Positions 49,759 to 61,542 of a stretch of 64,000 nucleotides of DNA are shown one piece after another. Below the pieces are notes generated by a model, which was given only the letters and a program-made list of their open reading frames with translations, had not been told where the DNA came from and made no database searches. The DNA comes from Pogonophryne albipinna. Lineage: Eukaryota; Chordata; Actinopteri; Perciformes; Artedidraconidae. Both the position numbers and the translations under genes were made by a program. The DNA is taken from NCBI GenBank assembly GCA_028583405.1, contig CM053243.1, positions 30,183,632 to 30,247,631 of the forward strand, written 5' to 3'. Numbering within the stretch: the stretch's first letter is position 1; each line of letters starts with the position of its first letter.

Positions 49759-50165
49759 ACACAAAGATGCATTACATCTAAAAACATGTTTTCCTAATAA
49801 AAGACAGAGTCACCTGAATTAATTTTGTCTCCATACCTTTTTTTTATTTTTTACATTTTGTAACAATCTTTAAACATTTGTAGAGACCAAACACTGTGGT
49901 TAAAATGAGTGTCTTTATGACGTCTCTCACACAGTTGGTATTTTTCACAAGATTAATTTTTAAACACATCATCTTGATACAGAGATAACACATTTTCATA
50001 AGACCTTTTACATAGGCAGAAAACACAATGCTTTTCTTTGAGGGGTCTTTAGTTTTAAATGATCTGGTGAGGAGGGTGTGACTTGTTATGTTGAGTTGGA
50101 GGCTGAGTCCTCTGCAAAAGTGAGTGTCTTTTTCACCAGTATAATGTCCATCGATGTCTGACTCT
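49759..50165. other. Polinton interior spacer between inverted arrays
   Basis: About 400 bp separate the left (+) and right (-) arrays. A minus-strand 60-codon ORF (50026-49844, Cys/Lys/Leu-rich) is present without recognisable family. AATAAAAGACAG at 49796 could serve as a polyadenylation signal for + strand transcripts. Confidence 0.35.
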
Positions 50166-51175
50166 GTTTAAAAAGTTGCAGTTTGTGATTTTGAGGCTAT
50201 TTCAGTGAAGGCTGTTTTGAACATTTGACTGATTTATGCTTAATTTTCTCAGAAAGTTACTGAAAGATACACTTTGTGTAAAAAAGCTGACCACTACCAT
50301 GAAGTACTCTGAGTAGATTTCGTTAAGAATCTGACTCTTAATGACAGTTTGTGATTTTGAGGCTATGTCAGTGAAGGCTATTTTGAACATTTGACCGATT
50401 TATGTTTAAATTCTCTGAGAAAGTTACTGAAAGATACACTTTTGTGTATAAAAGCTGAAAAGTAGATAATGAAGTACTCTGTGTCAGTAGATTTCGTTAG
50501 GATTCTGCCTCTTAATGGCCGTTTGTGATTTTGAGGCTTGAAAAACAGAGGCTGTTTTGACCATTTGACAAAATTATGCTTAATTCTCTGAGAAAGTTAC
50601 TGAAAGATACACTTTGTGTATAAAAGCTGAAAAAGTAGATAATGAAGAACTTTGTTTTAGTAGATTTTGTTAGGATTCTGACTCTTAATGGCAGTTTGTG
50701 ATTTTGAGGCTATTTCAGTGAAGGCTGTTTTGAACATTTGACAGATTTATGCTTAAATTCTCTCAGAAAGTTACTGAAAGATACACTTTTGTGTATAAAA
50801 GCTGAAAAGTAGATAATGAAGTACTCTGTGTCAGTAGATTTCGTTAGGATTCTGCCTCTTAATGGCCATTTGTGATTTTGAGGCTTGAAAAACAGAGGCT
50901 GTTTTGACCATTTGACAAAATTATGCTTAATTCTCTGAGAAAGTTACTGAAAGATACACTTTGTGTATAAAAGCTGAAAAAGTAGATAATGAAGAACTTT
51001 GTTTTAGTAGATTTTGTTAGGATTCTGACTCTTAATGGCAGTTTGTGATTTTGAGGCTATTTCAGTGAAGGCTGTTTTGAACATTTGACTGATTTATGTT
51101 TAAATTCTCTCAGAAAGTTACCGAAAGATACACTTTTGTGTTTAAAAGCTGACCACTACCATGTATAACTCTGCT
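50166..51175 (-). repeat. Right interior repeat array of the Polinton (inverted)
   Basis: Six units of about 170 bp carry CAGTTTGTGATTTTGAGGCT and GCTGTTTTGAACATTTGAC, the complement of the left-array units. Units near 50520 and 50868 share a GGCTTGAAAAACAGAGGCTG variant at 348-bp spacing, so two-unit blocks have been duplicated. The array abuts the 3' end of the integrase gene. Confidence 0.88.
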
Positions 51176-51956
51176 CATATTTTTTATCAAATACCCCTCT
51201 CAATTTGGATATCCTTACAAGCTCCCCCTCCTTAAAGTTCATTTTGGCAGCAGCTTTTTTAGGAAGGCCAGAGGGGGTATACAGGTTCCGAAACACTTGA
51301 GCCGCATTTTCCTTGGTCACCTGCATTGGTGTCATTTTAATACTTCGATGATAACTATTATTGTAACTTTCAATTAGTTCAGGTAAGACGTCTATATATC
51401 TATGAGTGTTTTTAGCTGTAAAATACCGCCACATTTTAGTTTTCAGCGTACGGTTAAATCTCTCTACCACACATGCCTTCATATCACTGGCTGTTGCATA
51501 ATGTGCAATACCTCGTTTCTTCAATAAGGTTTGAAAAACTTTGTTAAAGAATTCTTTCCCTGCGTCTGTTTGTATCTTTTTGGGAATCTGACTGTGTGTT
51601 AAAATTGTATCAAAGGCCTTGGTAACCTCTATGCCCGTCTTCTTCTTTAATGCCTGAGCATAGGCTTTTTTCGAAAATACATCTACGACTGTTAACAAAT
51701 AATTAAAACCATCATTATATTTGGACAGTGACTGCATATCGCAAAGATCTTGAAATTGTTGTAGCGGTCTGAGTACGAAAACTCTGTTTCTTACAAAATG
51801 CACCCTAGCCGGCTTATGCAAAGTATATGCATCCTGCTCAGATAAATATTCTCTGACTTTCTCTACATTTACTTGTTTACCCATTTCATTCTGTACAGCT
51901 CTATGGAGTTTATCCACACCTCCTAAACCCCCTGGATTAGAAGGAGTGTAGTACAC
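51156..51956 (-). CDS. Polinton integrase, C-terminally truncated
   Basis: The 266 codons shown start at a GTG after an upstream stop, at YYTPSNPGGLGGVDKLHRAV, the usual N-terminus of Polinton/Maverick retroviral-type integrases. The true start (ATG and any upstream residues) is lost or lies outside this frame. Catalytic core: first Asp in QDLCDMQSL (Asp70 or Asp73), second Asp131 in QTDAGKEFF, Glu165 in CVVERFNRT, a 33-residue D-to-E spacing near the DD35E pattern. KNTHRYIDVLPELIESYNNSYHRSI follows, as in the family. At YEQSYTW the reading frame runs into the right-hand repeat array, so the C-terminal tail, often a chromodomain in the family, is missing. It would insert element DNA into target DNA, but is probably inactive. 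Confidence 0.9.
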   Translation of the reverse strand: MYYTPSNPGGLGGVDKLHRAVQNEMGKQVNVEKVREYLSEQDAYTLHKPARVHFVRNRVFVLRPLQQFQDLCDMQSLSKYNDGFNYLLTVVDVFSKKAYAQALKKKTGIEVTKAFDTILTHSQIPKKIQTDAGKEFFNKVFQTLLKKRGIAHYATASDMKACVVERFNRTLKTKMWRYFTAKNTHRYIDVLPELIESYNNSYHRSIKMTPMQVTKENAAQVFRNLYTPSGLPKKAAAKMNFKEGELVRISKLRGVFDKKYEQSYTW

Positions 51957-52452
<496 letters not shown>

Positions 52453-52649
52453 ATTGTTCTTAAGGTAGGGGGTAGGTCATTTTGGAGAAACCATCTCGAG
52501 TGAGCGAGAATTAGAAAATACACAACCGAAAATCTGCCGCTTCCTCACATAGCCCCTCCTCCAGCACACATGAACGCGCTCCACATGACCAGAAAGAGGG
52601 CACGAGATAAGTTTATGCAAAGATCTCTGGCTGTAGGCGTCTGACTCCC

Positions 52650-53559
52650 GCCCCGCTGAGGCATTCGTTTCTTGAATGGCGCTCCGGACGGATGGCGGTA
52701 AGTTGTCACAGGCGTCTCTTGGCCATTTTTCTTTTTTGCAAGGTGACTTGGTAAGTGGAAATTACTGTCTTTTTAATTTGAGAATATTCCTATTTTCATC
52801 TAATTCCCCCTATCTGATAGCCTCAGGGCCCAAAAGGAAGGGGGTGGAGAAAAGGGGGGAGAGGCCTGGGCGGGGAGGGGGTTAGACAGTCTCACACTTA
52901 ACTTCAAAAGACACACCTAGATTAACATCAAAAAGGCTTATAACACACCACCTCAAAGGGGATAACATCACAGGCTAATTAGATTATACAACCCTGAGGG
53001 GACCAGACAGCGTAACTTCAATGAGACTACCTTAATCAACACATCAAAGAAATAGACAACAAAGGCACTACCCTAGGGGGCTTTTCACACCTACCTATTA
53101 TCTCACATCAAAGAATTAGACTACAAGGGGGGATAGGGGCCAGACAATATAACTTCAAAGAGACTACCTTAATCAACACATCAAAGAAATAGACAACAAA
53201 GGCACTACCCTGGGGGGCTTTTCACACCTACCTATTATCTCACATCAAAGAATTAGACTACAAGGGGGGACAGGGGCCAGACAATATAACTTCAAAGAGA
53301 CTACCTTAATCAACACATCAAAGAAATAGACAACAAAGGCATTACCCTGGGGGGCTTTTCACACCTACCTGTTATCTCACATCAAAAGATCTCGAACAAT
53401 GGGAGGCGGGACTTAGCTCATTAACATGATTGTACCCAATCACATCAAAGGGTTTCGAACAATGGAGGCGGGACTTAGCTCATTTGCATACTTGGGGGCG
53501 TGTCACCTGTCACTTTTTATGCATACTAATGTGATTGAAACAGCATGATTAATACTACT
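52650..53559 (-). repeat. Polinton right terminal inverted repeat, 910 bp
   Basis: The reverse complement of 46060-46969, with the same internal tandem repeats. Similarity starts at GCCCCGCTGAG (52650). Confidence 0.95.
52676..52885 (+). CDS. Outward-facing 69-codon ORF in the Polinton terminal repeat
   Basis: An identical 69-residue ORF (MALRTDGGKLSQASLGHFSF...) lies in both terminal repeats, here and at 46943-46734 on the minus strand, pointing out of the element. Because the arms are near-identical, its presence twice is not independent evidence of coding. ATGGCG|GTAAGTTG at the start would also be a good splice donor, so this may be a 5' exon plus intron rather than a protein. No family resemblance. 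Confidence 0.2.
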   Translation: MALRTDGGKLSQASLGHFSFLQGDLVSGNYCLFNLRIFLFSSNSPYLIASGPKRKGVEKRGERPGRGGG

Positions 53560-53565
53560 CCTGAC
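53560..53565 (+). repeat. Right target-site duplication CCTGAC of the Polinton
   Basis: The second copy of the 6-bp target. LINE ORF2 coding continues in frame immediately after it. Confidence 0.95.
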
Positions 53566-56377
53566 TGATAGTGTGTTTAACGAACTTAAACTAGCTTTAT
53601 TAAATGTCAGGTCTTTGGCAGGAAAAACATTTTTAATCAATGATTTTATCACTGAGCACAATCTCGATTTTATGTTTTTAACAGAAACTTGGATTGAACA
53701 AAATAACAGTGCAGCTGTTCTTATCGAATCAACCCCTCCCAACTTTAGTTTTATGAGTCAGGAAAGAATGCATAAGAAAGGGGGTGAAGTTGCTAGTCTG
53801 TTCAATGATTCCCTTCAATGCAGGAAGACATCTTATGGGAACTTTGCTTCTTTTTAATATGTGGCCCTTCAGCTGAAATGCTCCTCTCGAGCTCTGTTCC
53901 TAAATATCTATCGACCACCCAAATACTGTGCAAGCTTTTTTGATAATTTTACCGAACTGCTGTCTATAGTGTGTATTGACTTTGATCGTCTAGTCATTGT
54001 TGGTGATTTTAACATCCATGTTGACAACCCCCAGGACAGAGGGGCAAAAGAACTGTTTTGTGTTCTTGATAGCTATGGACTGACTCAGCATGTGACGGAG
54101 CCCACGCACAATAAGGGGCACACTCTGGACTTAATTATCTCAAAGGGTCTGAATATCTCTAAGGTTGTGGTGACTGATGTTGCACTCTCTGATCATTCCT
54201 GTGTTTTCTTTGAGAGCTCTATTTCTGTTCACAAAAATGTTCAGAAAGAGGTAACCACAAAGCGATATTTAACTGAAAATACTAGGGAAATGTTTACTCA
54301 GAATTTTTCTCCCACACTTGCCCCTGCTAACATCTCAGTAAATGAGCTAGTAGATCGTTTTAATTCACAAATTAAAAATGTTATAGATGCCATTGCTCCA
54401 ACTAAGGTAAAGGAAGTGTCTGGCAAGAAAATATCTCCATGGAGAAAGGCCATGAACGTGAAAACAGAAAAAAGAGAATGTCGAAAAGCTGAACGCAGGT
54501 GGCGAAAAACAAATCTCCAGGTTCACTTTGAAATCTATAAAGAGAGACTTGGCCTTTATAATTTGGAATTGAAAAATGCACGACAATCGTTCTTCTCTGA
54601 CATCATTACCAAAAACAACGCACGTGCCTTGTTTGCTACCGTCGACAGACTAACTAACCCCCCAGTGTCAGTAGCCTCTGAATTTCTATCCACCAGGGCG
54701 TGCAATGATTTTGCCTCCTTCTTCACTGACAAAATTCAGAAAATCAGACAAGCAGTCAGTGCCTCTGCATCAGGTACAGCAAATGTGTTGTCCCTATGTC
54801 CACCTAATATCAATTCAAACACCATGACACAATTCCATCAGATTAATGATAAAAACCTAGAGGACATTATTCAACTTCTGAAATCCTCCTCCTGCTGCCT
54901 TCCAACAGGATTTTTCAAAGATGTTTTGCCTTGCATGGCCTCAGATCTACTTCATATAGTAAACAAATCTCTTCACTCAGGTATTTTTCCACATGCCCTG
55001 AAAACTGCTGTCATTAAACCGCTCTTAAAAAAGAATAATCTAGATGCTTCAGTAATGAACAATTACAGGCCCATATCAAACCTCCCATTTCTAGGTAAAA
55101 TCATTGAAAAAGTTGTTTTTCAACAGTTGAGTAATTTATTGCATTTAAATAACTGTTTGGATGTGTTCCAGTCAGGCTTTCGTCCAAACCACAGCACTGA
55201 GACTGCTCTTGTAAAGGTCTCTAATGACATCCACTTAAACACAGACAGTGGCAGAACGTCAGTGTTAGTATTATTAGATCTCAGTGCTGCGTTTGACACT
55301 GTTGACCACAGCATATTACTAGACCAACTGGAAAACTGGGTGGGACTTTCGGAAACAGTTCTAAATTGGTTTGAATCCTACTTAAAGGACAGAAACAACT
55401 TTGTTTCTATTGGTAAATACACATCTGAGTTGACAAATATGACATGTGGGGTACCTCAAGGCTCCATCTTGGGGCCTCTTCTCTTTAACGTCTACATGCT
55501 ACCACTAGCTCAGATAATGAAGAACAACAAAGTAAGTTACCATAGCTATGCGGATGACACACACATTTACGTAACAATTTCACCAGGAGACTATGCTCCA
55601 ATTCAAACACTGAGTAAGTGCATTGAACAAATCAATGACTGGATGTGTCAGAACTTTCTCCAATTAAACAAAGATAAAACTGAGGTAATGGTTTTTGGAG
55701 CCAAGGCAGAACGTATAAAAGTTAGCGCTGAGCTTCAGTCTGCAATGTTCAAAACAACAGATAAAGCCAGAAATCTAGGTGTAGTCATGGACTCTGACCT
55801 GAGTTTCAACAGTCACATTAAAACAGTTACTAAATCAGCCTACTATCACCTAAAGAATATATCTAGGATTAAAAGACTAATGTCACAGCAGGATTTGGAA
55901 AAATGTGTCCATGCTTTTATCTTCAGTAGACTGGACTACTGCAATGGTGTCTTCACAGGTCTCACTAAAAAATCTATTAGAAAGCTGCAGCTGATTCAGA
56001 ACGCCGCTGCTCGAGTCCTCACTAACACTAAGAAAGTGGATCACATCACTCCTGTTCTGAAGTCTTTACACTGGCTTCCTGTGTGTCAAAGAATAGATTT
56101 CAAAATACTGCTGCTGGTTTATAAAGCACTGAATGGTTTAGGCCCAAAATACATTTCTGACCTCCTGCTAAATTATGAACCATCCAGATCTCTCAGGTCT
56201 TCAGGGACTGGTCAGCTTTCTGTCCCCAGAGTCAGAACTAAACATGGAAAAGCAGCGTTCAGTTATTATGCTCCAAATATCTGGAACAAACTCCCAGAAA
56301 CCTGCAGGTCCGCTGAAACTCTGACTACTTTTAAATCCAGGCTGAAGACTTTTCTTTTTGTCGCTGCTTTTAATTGA
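53566..56377 (+). pseudogene. L2-like LINE ORF2 (endonuclease, reverse transcriptase)
   Basis: Immediately after the Polinton's right target copy the frame reads LKLALLNVRSLAGKTF and FLTETWIEQ (endonuclease N-terminus), then after one in-frame TAA at 53855-53857 YRPPK, GDFNIHVD, SDHSCVFFE. The RT follows with NNYRPISNLPFLGKI, FQSGFRPNHSTETAL, LLDLSAAFDTVDH, CGVPQGSILGPLLFN and the catalytic YADDTHIYV, then the LKSLHWLPV and ALNGLGPKYISDLL C-terminal motifs. Stop at 56377. The stop codon sits where neighbours suggest a glutamate (GAA to TAA), so one nonsense change plus the Polinton inactivates an otherwise long intact ORF. Confidence 0.9.
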
Positions 56378-56578
56378 ACTATATCTTAGACTGCACTGTA
56401 ACTTTTATCACTGTTACTTTTATCCATGTATTTTTTCTTTTAATGTTTATTTTATTCGCTTTTCTTTTTAATGATTTTAATTGCCATTTTCTTAATGTCT
56501 TTCATTTTTTGTAAAGCACTTTGAATTGCCTTGTGTTGAAAAGTGCTATATAAATAAATTTGCCTTGCCTTGCCTTGC

Positions 56579-56885
56579 CTACGAGACGGAATTCCCTCCT
56601 AATTCTGCCCTACGCTCCCAAAAGGGGAGGGACCTGAAAGGACAGCTAAATGCACAGCAGTCCATTTTCACCAGGCCCAACAACAAGAGCAAGGCTGCTA
56701 CCATAGCATCTTATCGTGTCAGTCACGTTCTTGCCAAACACATGAAGTCTTTCAAAGATGGCAAAGTTGTCAAAGGAGCATTCCTGGAGGCTGGCGACGC
56801 GCTTTTGGGGGACAGTAAAAAAATAACAGTAGCATTTCTACAGGTTTTTGATATAATAAAAACTCAAGTTAGATACCGTTATTAA
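56579..56885 (+). pseudogene. hAT transposase, continuation after LINE insertion
   Basis: The frame resumes directly after the LINE's target duplication with EFPPNSALRSQKGRDL, QQSIFTRPNN and ATIASYRVSHVLAKHMKSF, then DGKVVKGAFLEAGDALL, the segment that follows the BED finger in these hAT proteins. Beyond about 56820 the family similarity stops and the RNase-H-like catalytic core is absent, so the element is an internal-deletion derivative. Confidence 0.8.
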
Positions 56886-57573
56886 TCAGCTGTAAGTTTT
56901 AATTTGTTTGAACTTATTCATTATAATTATTGTACAAATTGTATAAGAATGCAAACATTAAGATCTGTTCTGTTTAAATAGATTATAGTCTATTATCAAT
57001 TCAGGTTAAGAAACTACTGTTGCTTGCATCCTATTTTAAAAGGCATTTCTTTTTATACACTACTAAAATGCAACAAAAAAAGGGTTTGATTCTATTAATT
57101 TTGTCTGTTTTATTGCACTTTGGCAGCAGATTCCTGTGTAGCTTCAGATCTGAGTTGTCTTATTAGTAAGCCTAATTTATACTTTTGTAATGGCAAAGAA
57201 AGGGTTCAGTGTCTTTTCTTTTTCTCCTGTGTCATATGTGGCAGCACTGTTCAATGTTTCTTGAAAACATTACCCACTGTAGTATGTGATGTGTGAATAA
57301 ACTCCAACTCTGTATCAACAACACTGTTGTGTAACTTCAGTTAAATACTTGTATGTGTGTAGATTAGAAAGAGGTAAGATAAAGGATCTGCAGTATTTTA
57401 TGAAGTATTCATCGTACGAAGGTCAGTTTTATACAAGAAGAAGTGTGTATTTACCTGGTAGTAGGCTGTCAGTAATGGCTACGCCTCTCTATTTGGACTG
57501 GTAGATCTCGGCAGACTGGCAACTTTAAAAGTAGCTCTCGGTTCAAAAAAGGTTGGGCACCCCTGATCTAGAG

Positions 57574-58610
57574 AGACTCTGCACCGTGCTCTGATGCTGT
57601 TGTTTTATGCTTCATGAACGTGGACAACAGAAAAACATATTCTTCATGACCAAAGTTGGAATTTAAATAAAAAAGGAAAGTGAAACTTATGCTCGTCATC
57701 ACCCTCTCCCTCCGTTCCACATTAATACAAATGATCCCAATACGTATGATTGTATGAACTATGAAAATATCTTAAAATCAATACAGATGTATTTATTATT
57801 AACGTAAGTCCTTAACATCTATCACTGTGTATATCACCATTCAAACATCTTTTAAAAGTTGAACAAACCCCACACAGCTCAGTAAACACTGTGAAATGCT
57901 GACTTTATTTGATAATTTCAGTCAAAACCAACGTTCATATTTCTCTTTGATTATAATACTGATGAACGTTCAAAACAAAGCACTTTGGCAACTTACCACA
58001 TACGTTTTAAAATGCTTAATAAGCACCGTAACTTTCATGATATAATTTCTCGGTCATAATCGGTTGTTTCCGTGAACGGCCGACTGTTGTGATGGGAAAT
58101 GCTGCGGCCGCAAGGCATTGTGGGGCAGCATTTTCTCCTCTCCTTTCTGTAAGGGAGGTCCAGTGGTTCCTAAGCTAAAGGGGGTTATAAACAGTCTGTA
58201 TATTGCATTACATTTGTATAATGTAAGCTTCGTTGATACTTTGCCTGCGGGAATACGAAAAAAATAGTTAGATATACTGAATATTATTTGATCTATTCCA
58301 CCACTTAATCCCAAATAATGTAGAGGTGTGTTGTAGGTGCCTTAAATAACCCCATATTTTATAGTGAGATGTATTTTTATGTTCATATAATAGTGATTTC
58401 AATGCCACCCAAAAATGATCACTGGTTCCATCCTGGCCACCCCACTGAAAATGTCCTGGCTCCGTCACTGAGTATGGTACAGCGTGGGGTTCATTGACAG
58501 CAGTCTGACTGCTGAAAGGAAGAAGCTGTGCGTAGTCCTATTGGTTCTACCCGGGAGGCTGCGGTAGCATGTCCCAGAGCGGGTGCCACGTAGGGGGATA
58601 AACAGTGTAT
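57574..58610. other. Non-coding, mostly unrecognised
   Basis: No gene. The complement of TGGCTCCGTCACTG with GGCCACCCCACTGAAAATG near 58430-58470 resembles the end of another DNA transposon, unnamed. Confidence 0.35.
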
Positions 58611-58624
58611 GGTTGGGGTGGGAA

Positions 58625-59798
58625 AAGTCGGTACGTCCACCTCCGTCCTTCAACGGAGACGCTTCCCATTAACTTTGAATGGGGTGACGTCACGCTTTGC
58701 CGAACTGCATTGTGGGAGCGTCGCTTCGCTTTGCTCGCGTTGCTCGCTTCAAAAGTTGAGAAAAGTTCAACTTTTCAAGCGTCGACGGAAGCGTCAGCCA
58801 ATCAAATCATATGCCAGTACAAGCTCTAGCCAATCAACCGCGTGCTTGTGTGTCCGAGGCGGGAGATTCATGTAATTGGTTGTTGGTCGAGCTTCAGACA
58901 CGCCCGCCGGCAAGCTTCAACGCACGCCGCCATGTGGACGCTGCGTGACGGCCCCTACACAACGCGACCAACAACCAATCAAAATTGCATAAAAGGTTTT
59001 ACATGTCACACTTTATATGATGAACATTTATGACATTAATGTCTATGGTGCTATTTTATGCAACATTCCATGCTGGCTAAATATACTGTCTATGCCTGCT
59101 AGTTGTCCATTCAAACGAAGTACACTGGATATAAACTCCCAAAACAGGCGAAAACCTACCAGTTTCACCCACTGTCTCTGCCACCTCCCTCCATGCCTGG
59201 CTCCTCCGGTTTGTATCCCGGTAGTTGAACAGGGACTGGTCATACAACACCGGGTGATTCCCTAACGCTACAATGATTTTGTCCTCCATTTCTTGGAACA
59301 TGAAGAAATGACCTGCGGTATGGCTCTCCCAGCATACATGCGGTTTGATTGACTAGTGCTTGTACTGGCAGATTTGCATAAACGGGATTTGATTGGCTGA
59401 CGCTTCCGTCGAAGCTTCAAAAGTAGAACATTGCTCTACTTTTGAAGCAAAGCTTTGCTCCCACAATGCAGTTTGGCAAAGTGTGACGTCACCCCATTCA
59501 AAGTGAATGGGCAGAAGCGTTGAAGCTTGCCGGCGGGCGTGTCTGAAGCTCGACCAACAACCAATCACATGAATCTCGCGGCCCGGACACACAAGCACAC
59601 AGTTTGATTGGCTAGAGCTTGTACTGGCATATGATTTGATTGGCTGGCGCTTCCGTCGAAGCTTCAAAAGTAGAACATTGCTCTACTTTTGAAGCGAGCA
59701 ATGCGAGCAAAGCGACGTCACCCCATTCAAAGTGAAATAGTGAATGGGCAGAAGCGTTGAAGCTTCAACGCACGCCGCCGTGTGTAGGGGCCGTCAGG
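58625..59798 (-). mobile_element. PIF/Harbinger-like element with inverted internal arrays
   Basis: Blocks containing CCATTCAAAGTGAATGGG, GTGACGTCACCCCATTC, GCCAATCAAATCATATG-type and AAGCTTCAACGC motifs occur once on the left (58655-58960) and about one and a half times inverted on the right (59345-59798). GTGTAGGGGCCGTCA and its complement (58948 and 59781 regions) are inverted partners. The middle holds a MADF-domain exon, typical of Harbinger elements, which encode a MADF/Myb-like protein beside the transposase. No transposase DDE domain is seen, so it is non-autonomous. Confidence 0.7.
59160..59301 (-). pseudogene. MADF-domain protein exon 1 of a Harbinger-like element
   Basis: The minus-strand frame from ATG 59301 reads MEDKIIVALGNHPVLYDQ, YRDTNRRSQAWREVAETVG, the first half of a MADF (Myb/SANT-like) DNA-binding domain. 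A consensus donor (ACTG|GTAGGT) at about 59160 ends the similarity, so the remainder would be in a second exon. That second exon is not found, consistent with a deleted element. The 74-codon ORF beyond the donor is an artefact. Confidence 0.7.
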
Positions 59799-59895
59799 CT
59801 ATCCGGGGGGGAGTGGCATCTTGATGATGCGTTGTGCGATCTTCACCACCCTCTGCAGTGATTTCTGGTCCTTGACCGTGCAGTTATCGTACCAG
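59799..59895 (-). pseudogene. LINE reverse-transcriptase C-terminal scrap
   Basis: The minus strand reads VWYDNCTVKDQKSLQRVVKI then AQRIIKMPLPPG and a stop. This motif is common at the C-termini of fish non-LTR reverse transcriptases. It begins abruptly and carries no other domain, so it is a truncated relic. Subfamily (Rex1-like) is uncertain. Confidence 0.65.
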
Positions 59896-60059
59896 ACAAT
59901 ATGCACAATGTACAAATGCAACAGTGAATATCTGCACTATGAAACCTAATGCCCACACATAACCTCAGTGACATACACTCACTCAACACTGCAGCACGTA
60001 TTAGGTGGTTTGTAAATGAGGCTATTTGTATAATGATCCTATACATGTGATTAACCCTA

Positions 60060-60172
60060 ATATCCTCTACAGTGAAGCCAGCGCTCTTCAGAAATTTGTT
60101 CATATTTGGTACATCAGTCTCATTAACATCTAAATTGCCCTTCTGTGTGGACCCGACTTCTAGATTCAACAT
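60060..60172 (-). other. Possible small coding remnant, unrecognised
   Basis: The minus strand reads MLNLEVGSTQKGNLDVNETD then PNMNKFLKSAGFTVEDI. Its composition looks protein-like, but I recognise no family, and no splice structure is convincing. It may be part of an unidentified gene or transposon. Confidence 0.2.
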
Positions 60173-61507
60173 CTACAGACTCCTTCCATTCCTCCCCCAT
60201 CATCGTATCCCCCTCCCCCTTCTCTTTTCCATTCAGTTTCCAGATAACGTGAAAGCATCTGCTGTGTATACCAACTTAAGTCTGCGGACACAACCCACCC
60301 TGGCATGGGGACTTGGCATGAATATGAATGCAGTATAAGCTGGTATTGCTGAAGGAAACACATGGTCGACACAGAATACACGTAGAGACGAACAAGGAAA
60401 CAGACTGGGGAGATGTCTCACACCGGCACCTGCTAAACTAGGGGACTGCTCATAGAGTCAGATTATTTTAAGATTTCAGACTGCTACACACTATTCTATA
60501 TAATTTATACGACTCAAAATGACAACATGATTTACCCGAGTTTACAGTTCAGTTTTACTCTGAAGATCTTGCTCATTGTTTCATCACAAATCCTTACCAT
60601 TACCATAGTCTACTTGCAAAAAGTATTTTTACACAGATCAAGAATTACAATTAATGAGTCTTTAAAAAAATGATATCTGCCTAGTTTCTACTCATCAAAG
60701 TGTTAAATAAAGAAAGTTATAAATACCCTTTCTATTTATTATTTCCTTATTTTGGGATGAATTACATAATTTACAAATAACAATATGAGGCCTACATAAA
60801 TACAAAGAGGAACAGGATAAAAAAGACAAACATCTCTTAATGGTCATTCTCGGGTAAAATATCCAGATACTTTCTATCTGCATCAAATCCAATAAAATTT
60901 TTGAATGTATCTCTTTAAAAAATGCTGCTGAAGTAGTGCCATGTCCTAGCACTGACCCTTGGTGTACAGAAATTAGGACAAACCTTCAAGGGACTTTTGT
61001 TGCCTAACCAAATGGCAGCCACAGCTTGTGGACAAACTGTGTAGGGAAGCCCAGGCAGGCTGTGACAGATGGTCCGAGTGAACGGGTGACTGTGGACAAT
61101 GTGTGCTGCGTCCAGGAACGCACATTCAGCAGAATGACACAGAAAGAGAAAAACCTGAAGCTTCTGTTGTGTCACTTTAGACAAACATAAACCACACGCA
61201 CAATGGATGGAGAGAGACACTCAAGTGCAAAACGGCATAGAAAAAAAAGACAAGGCCAGCAGGAAAAGACAAGCGGGACACAGCATGGATTTGTGCTCAC
61301 TAAAGACATGTTACACTCATACCTGCTCTCTCCCTTACCACAAAATCCTCTCACAAACATCAATCCCAGTGTTCACTCTGTCTTTTTCTTTGTCCTGCTG
61401 GCTCTTCGCAATTAAGCAAATGGTTCATTAATTAATCGCCGCAGGCAACGGGACACACGAGGAGTTAATCAGACTGGATGGATGGACTGCTGGGAAAGAG
61501 CACGACA

Positions 61508-61542
61508 CACACACACACACACATATATATATACACACATAC
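61508..61542. repeat. Compound (CA)n(TA)n microsatellite
   Basis: CACACACACACACACACA then TATATATATA then CACACATACAC in succession. Confidence 0.93.
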
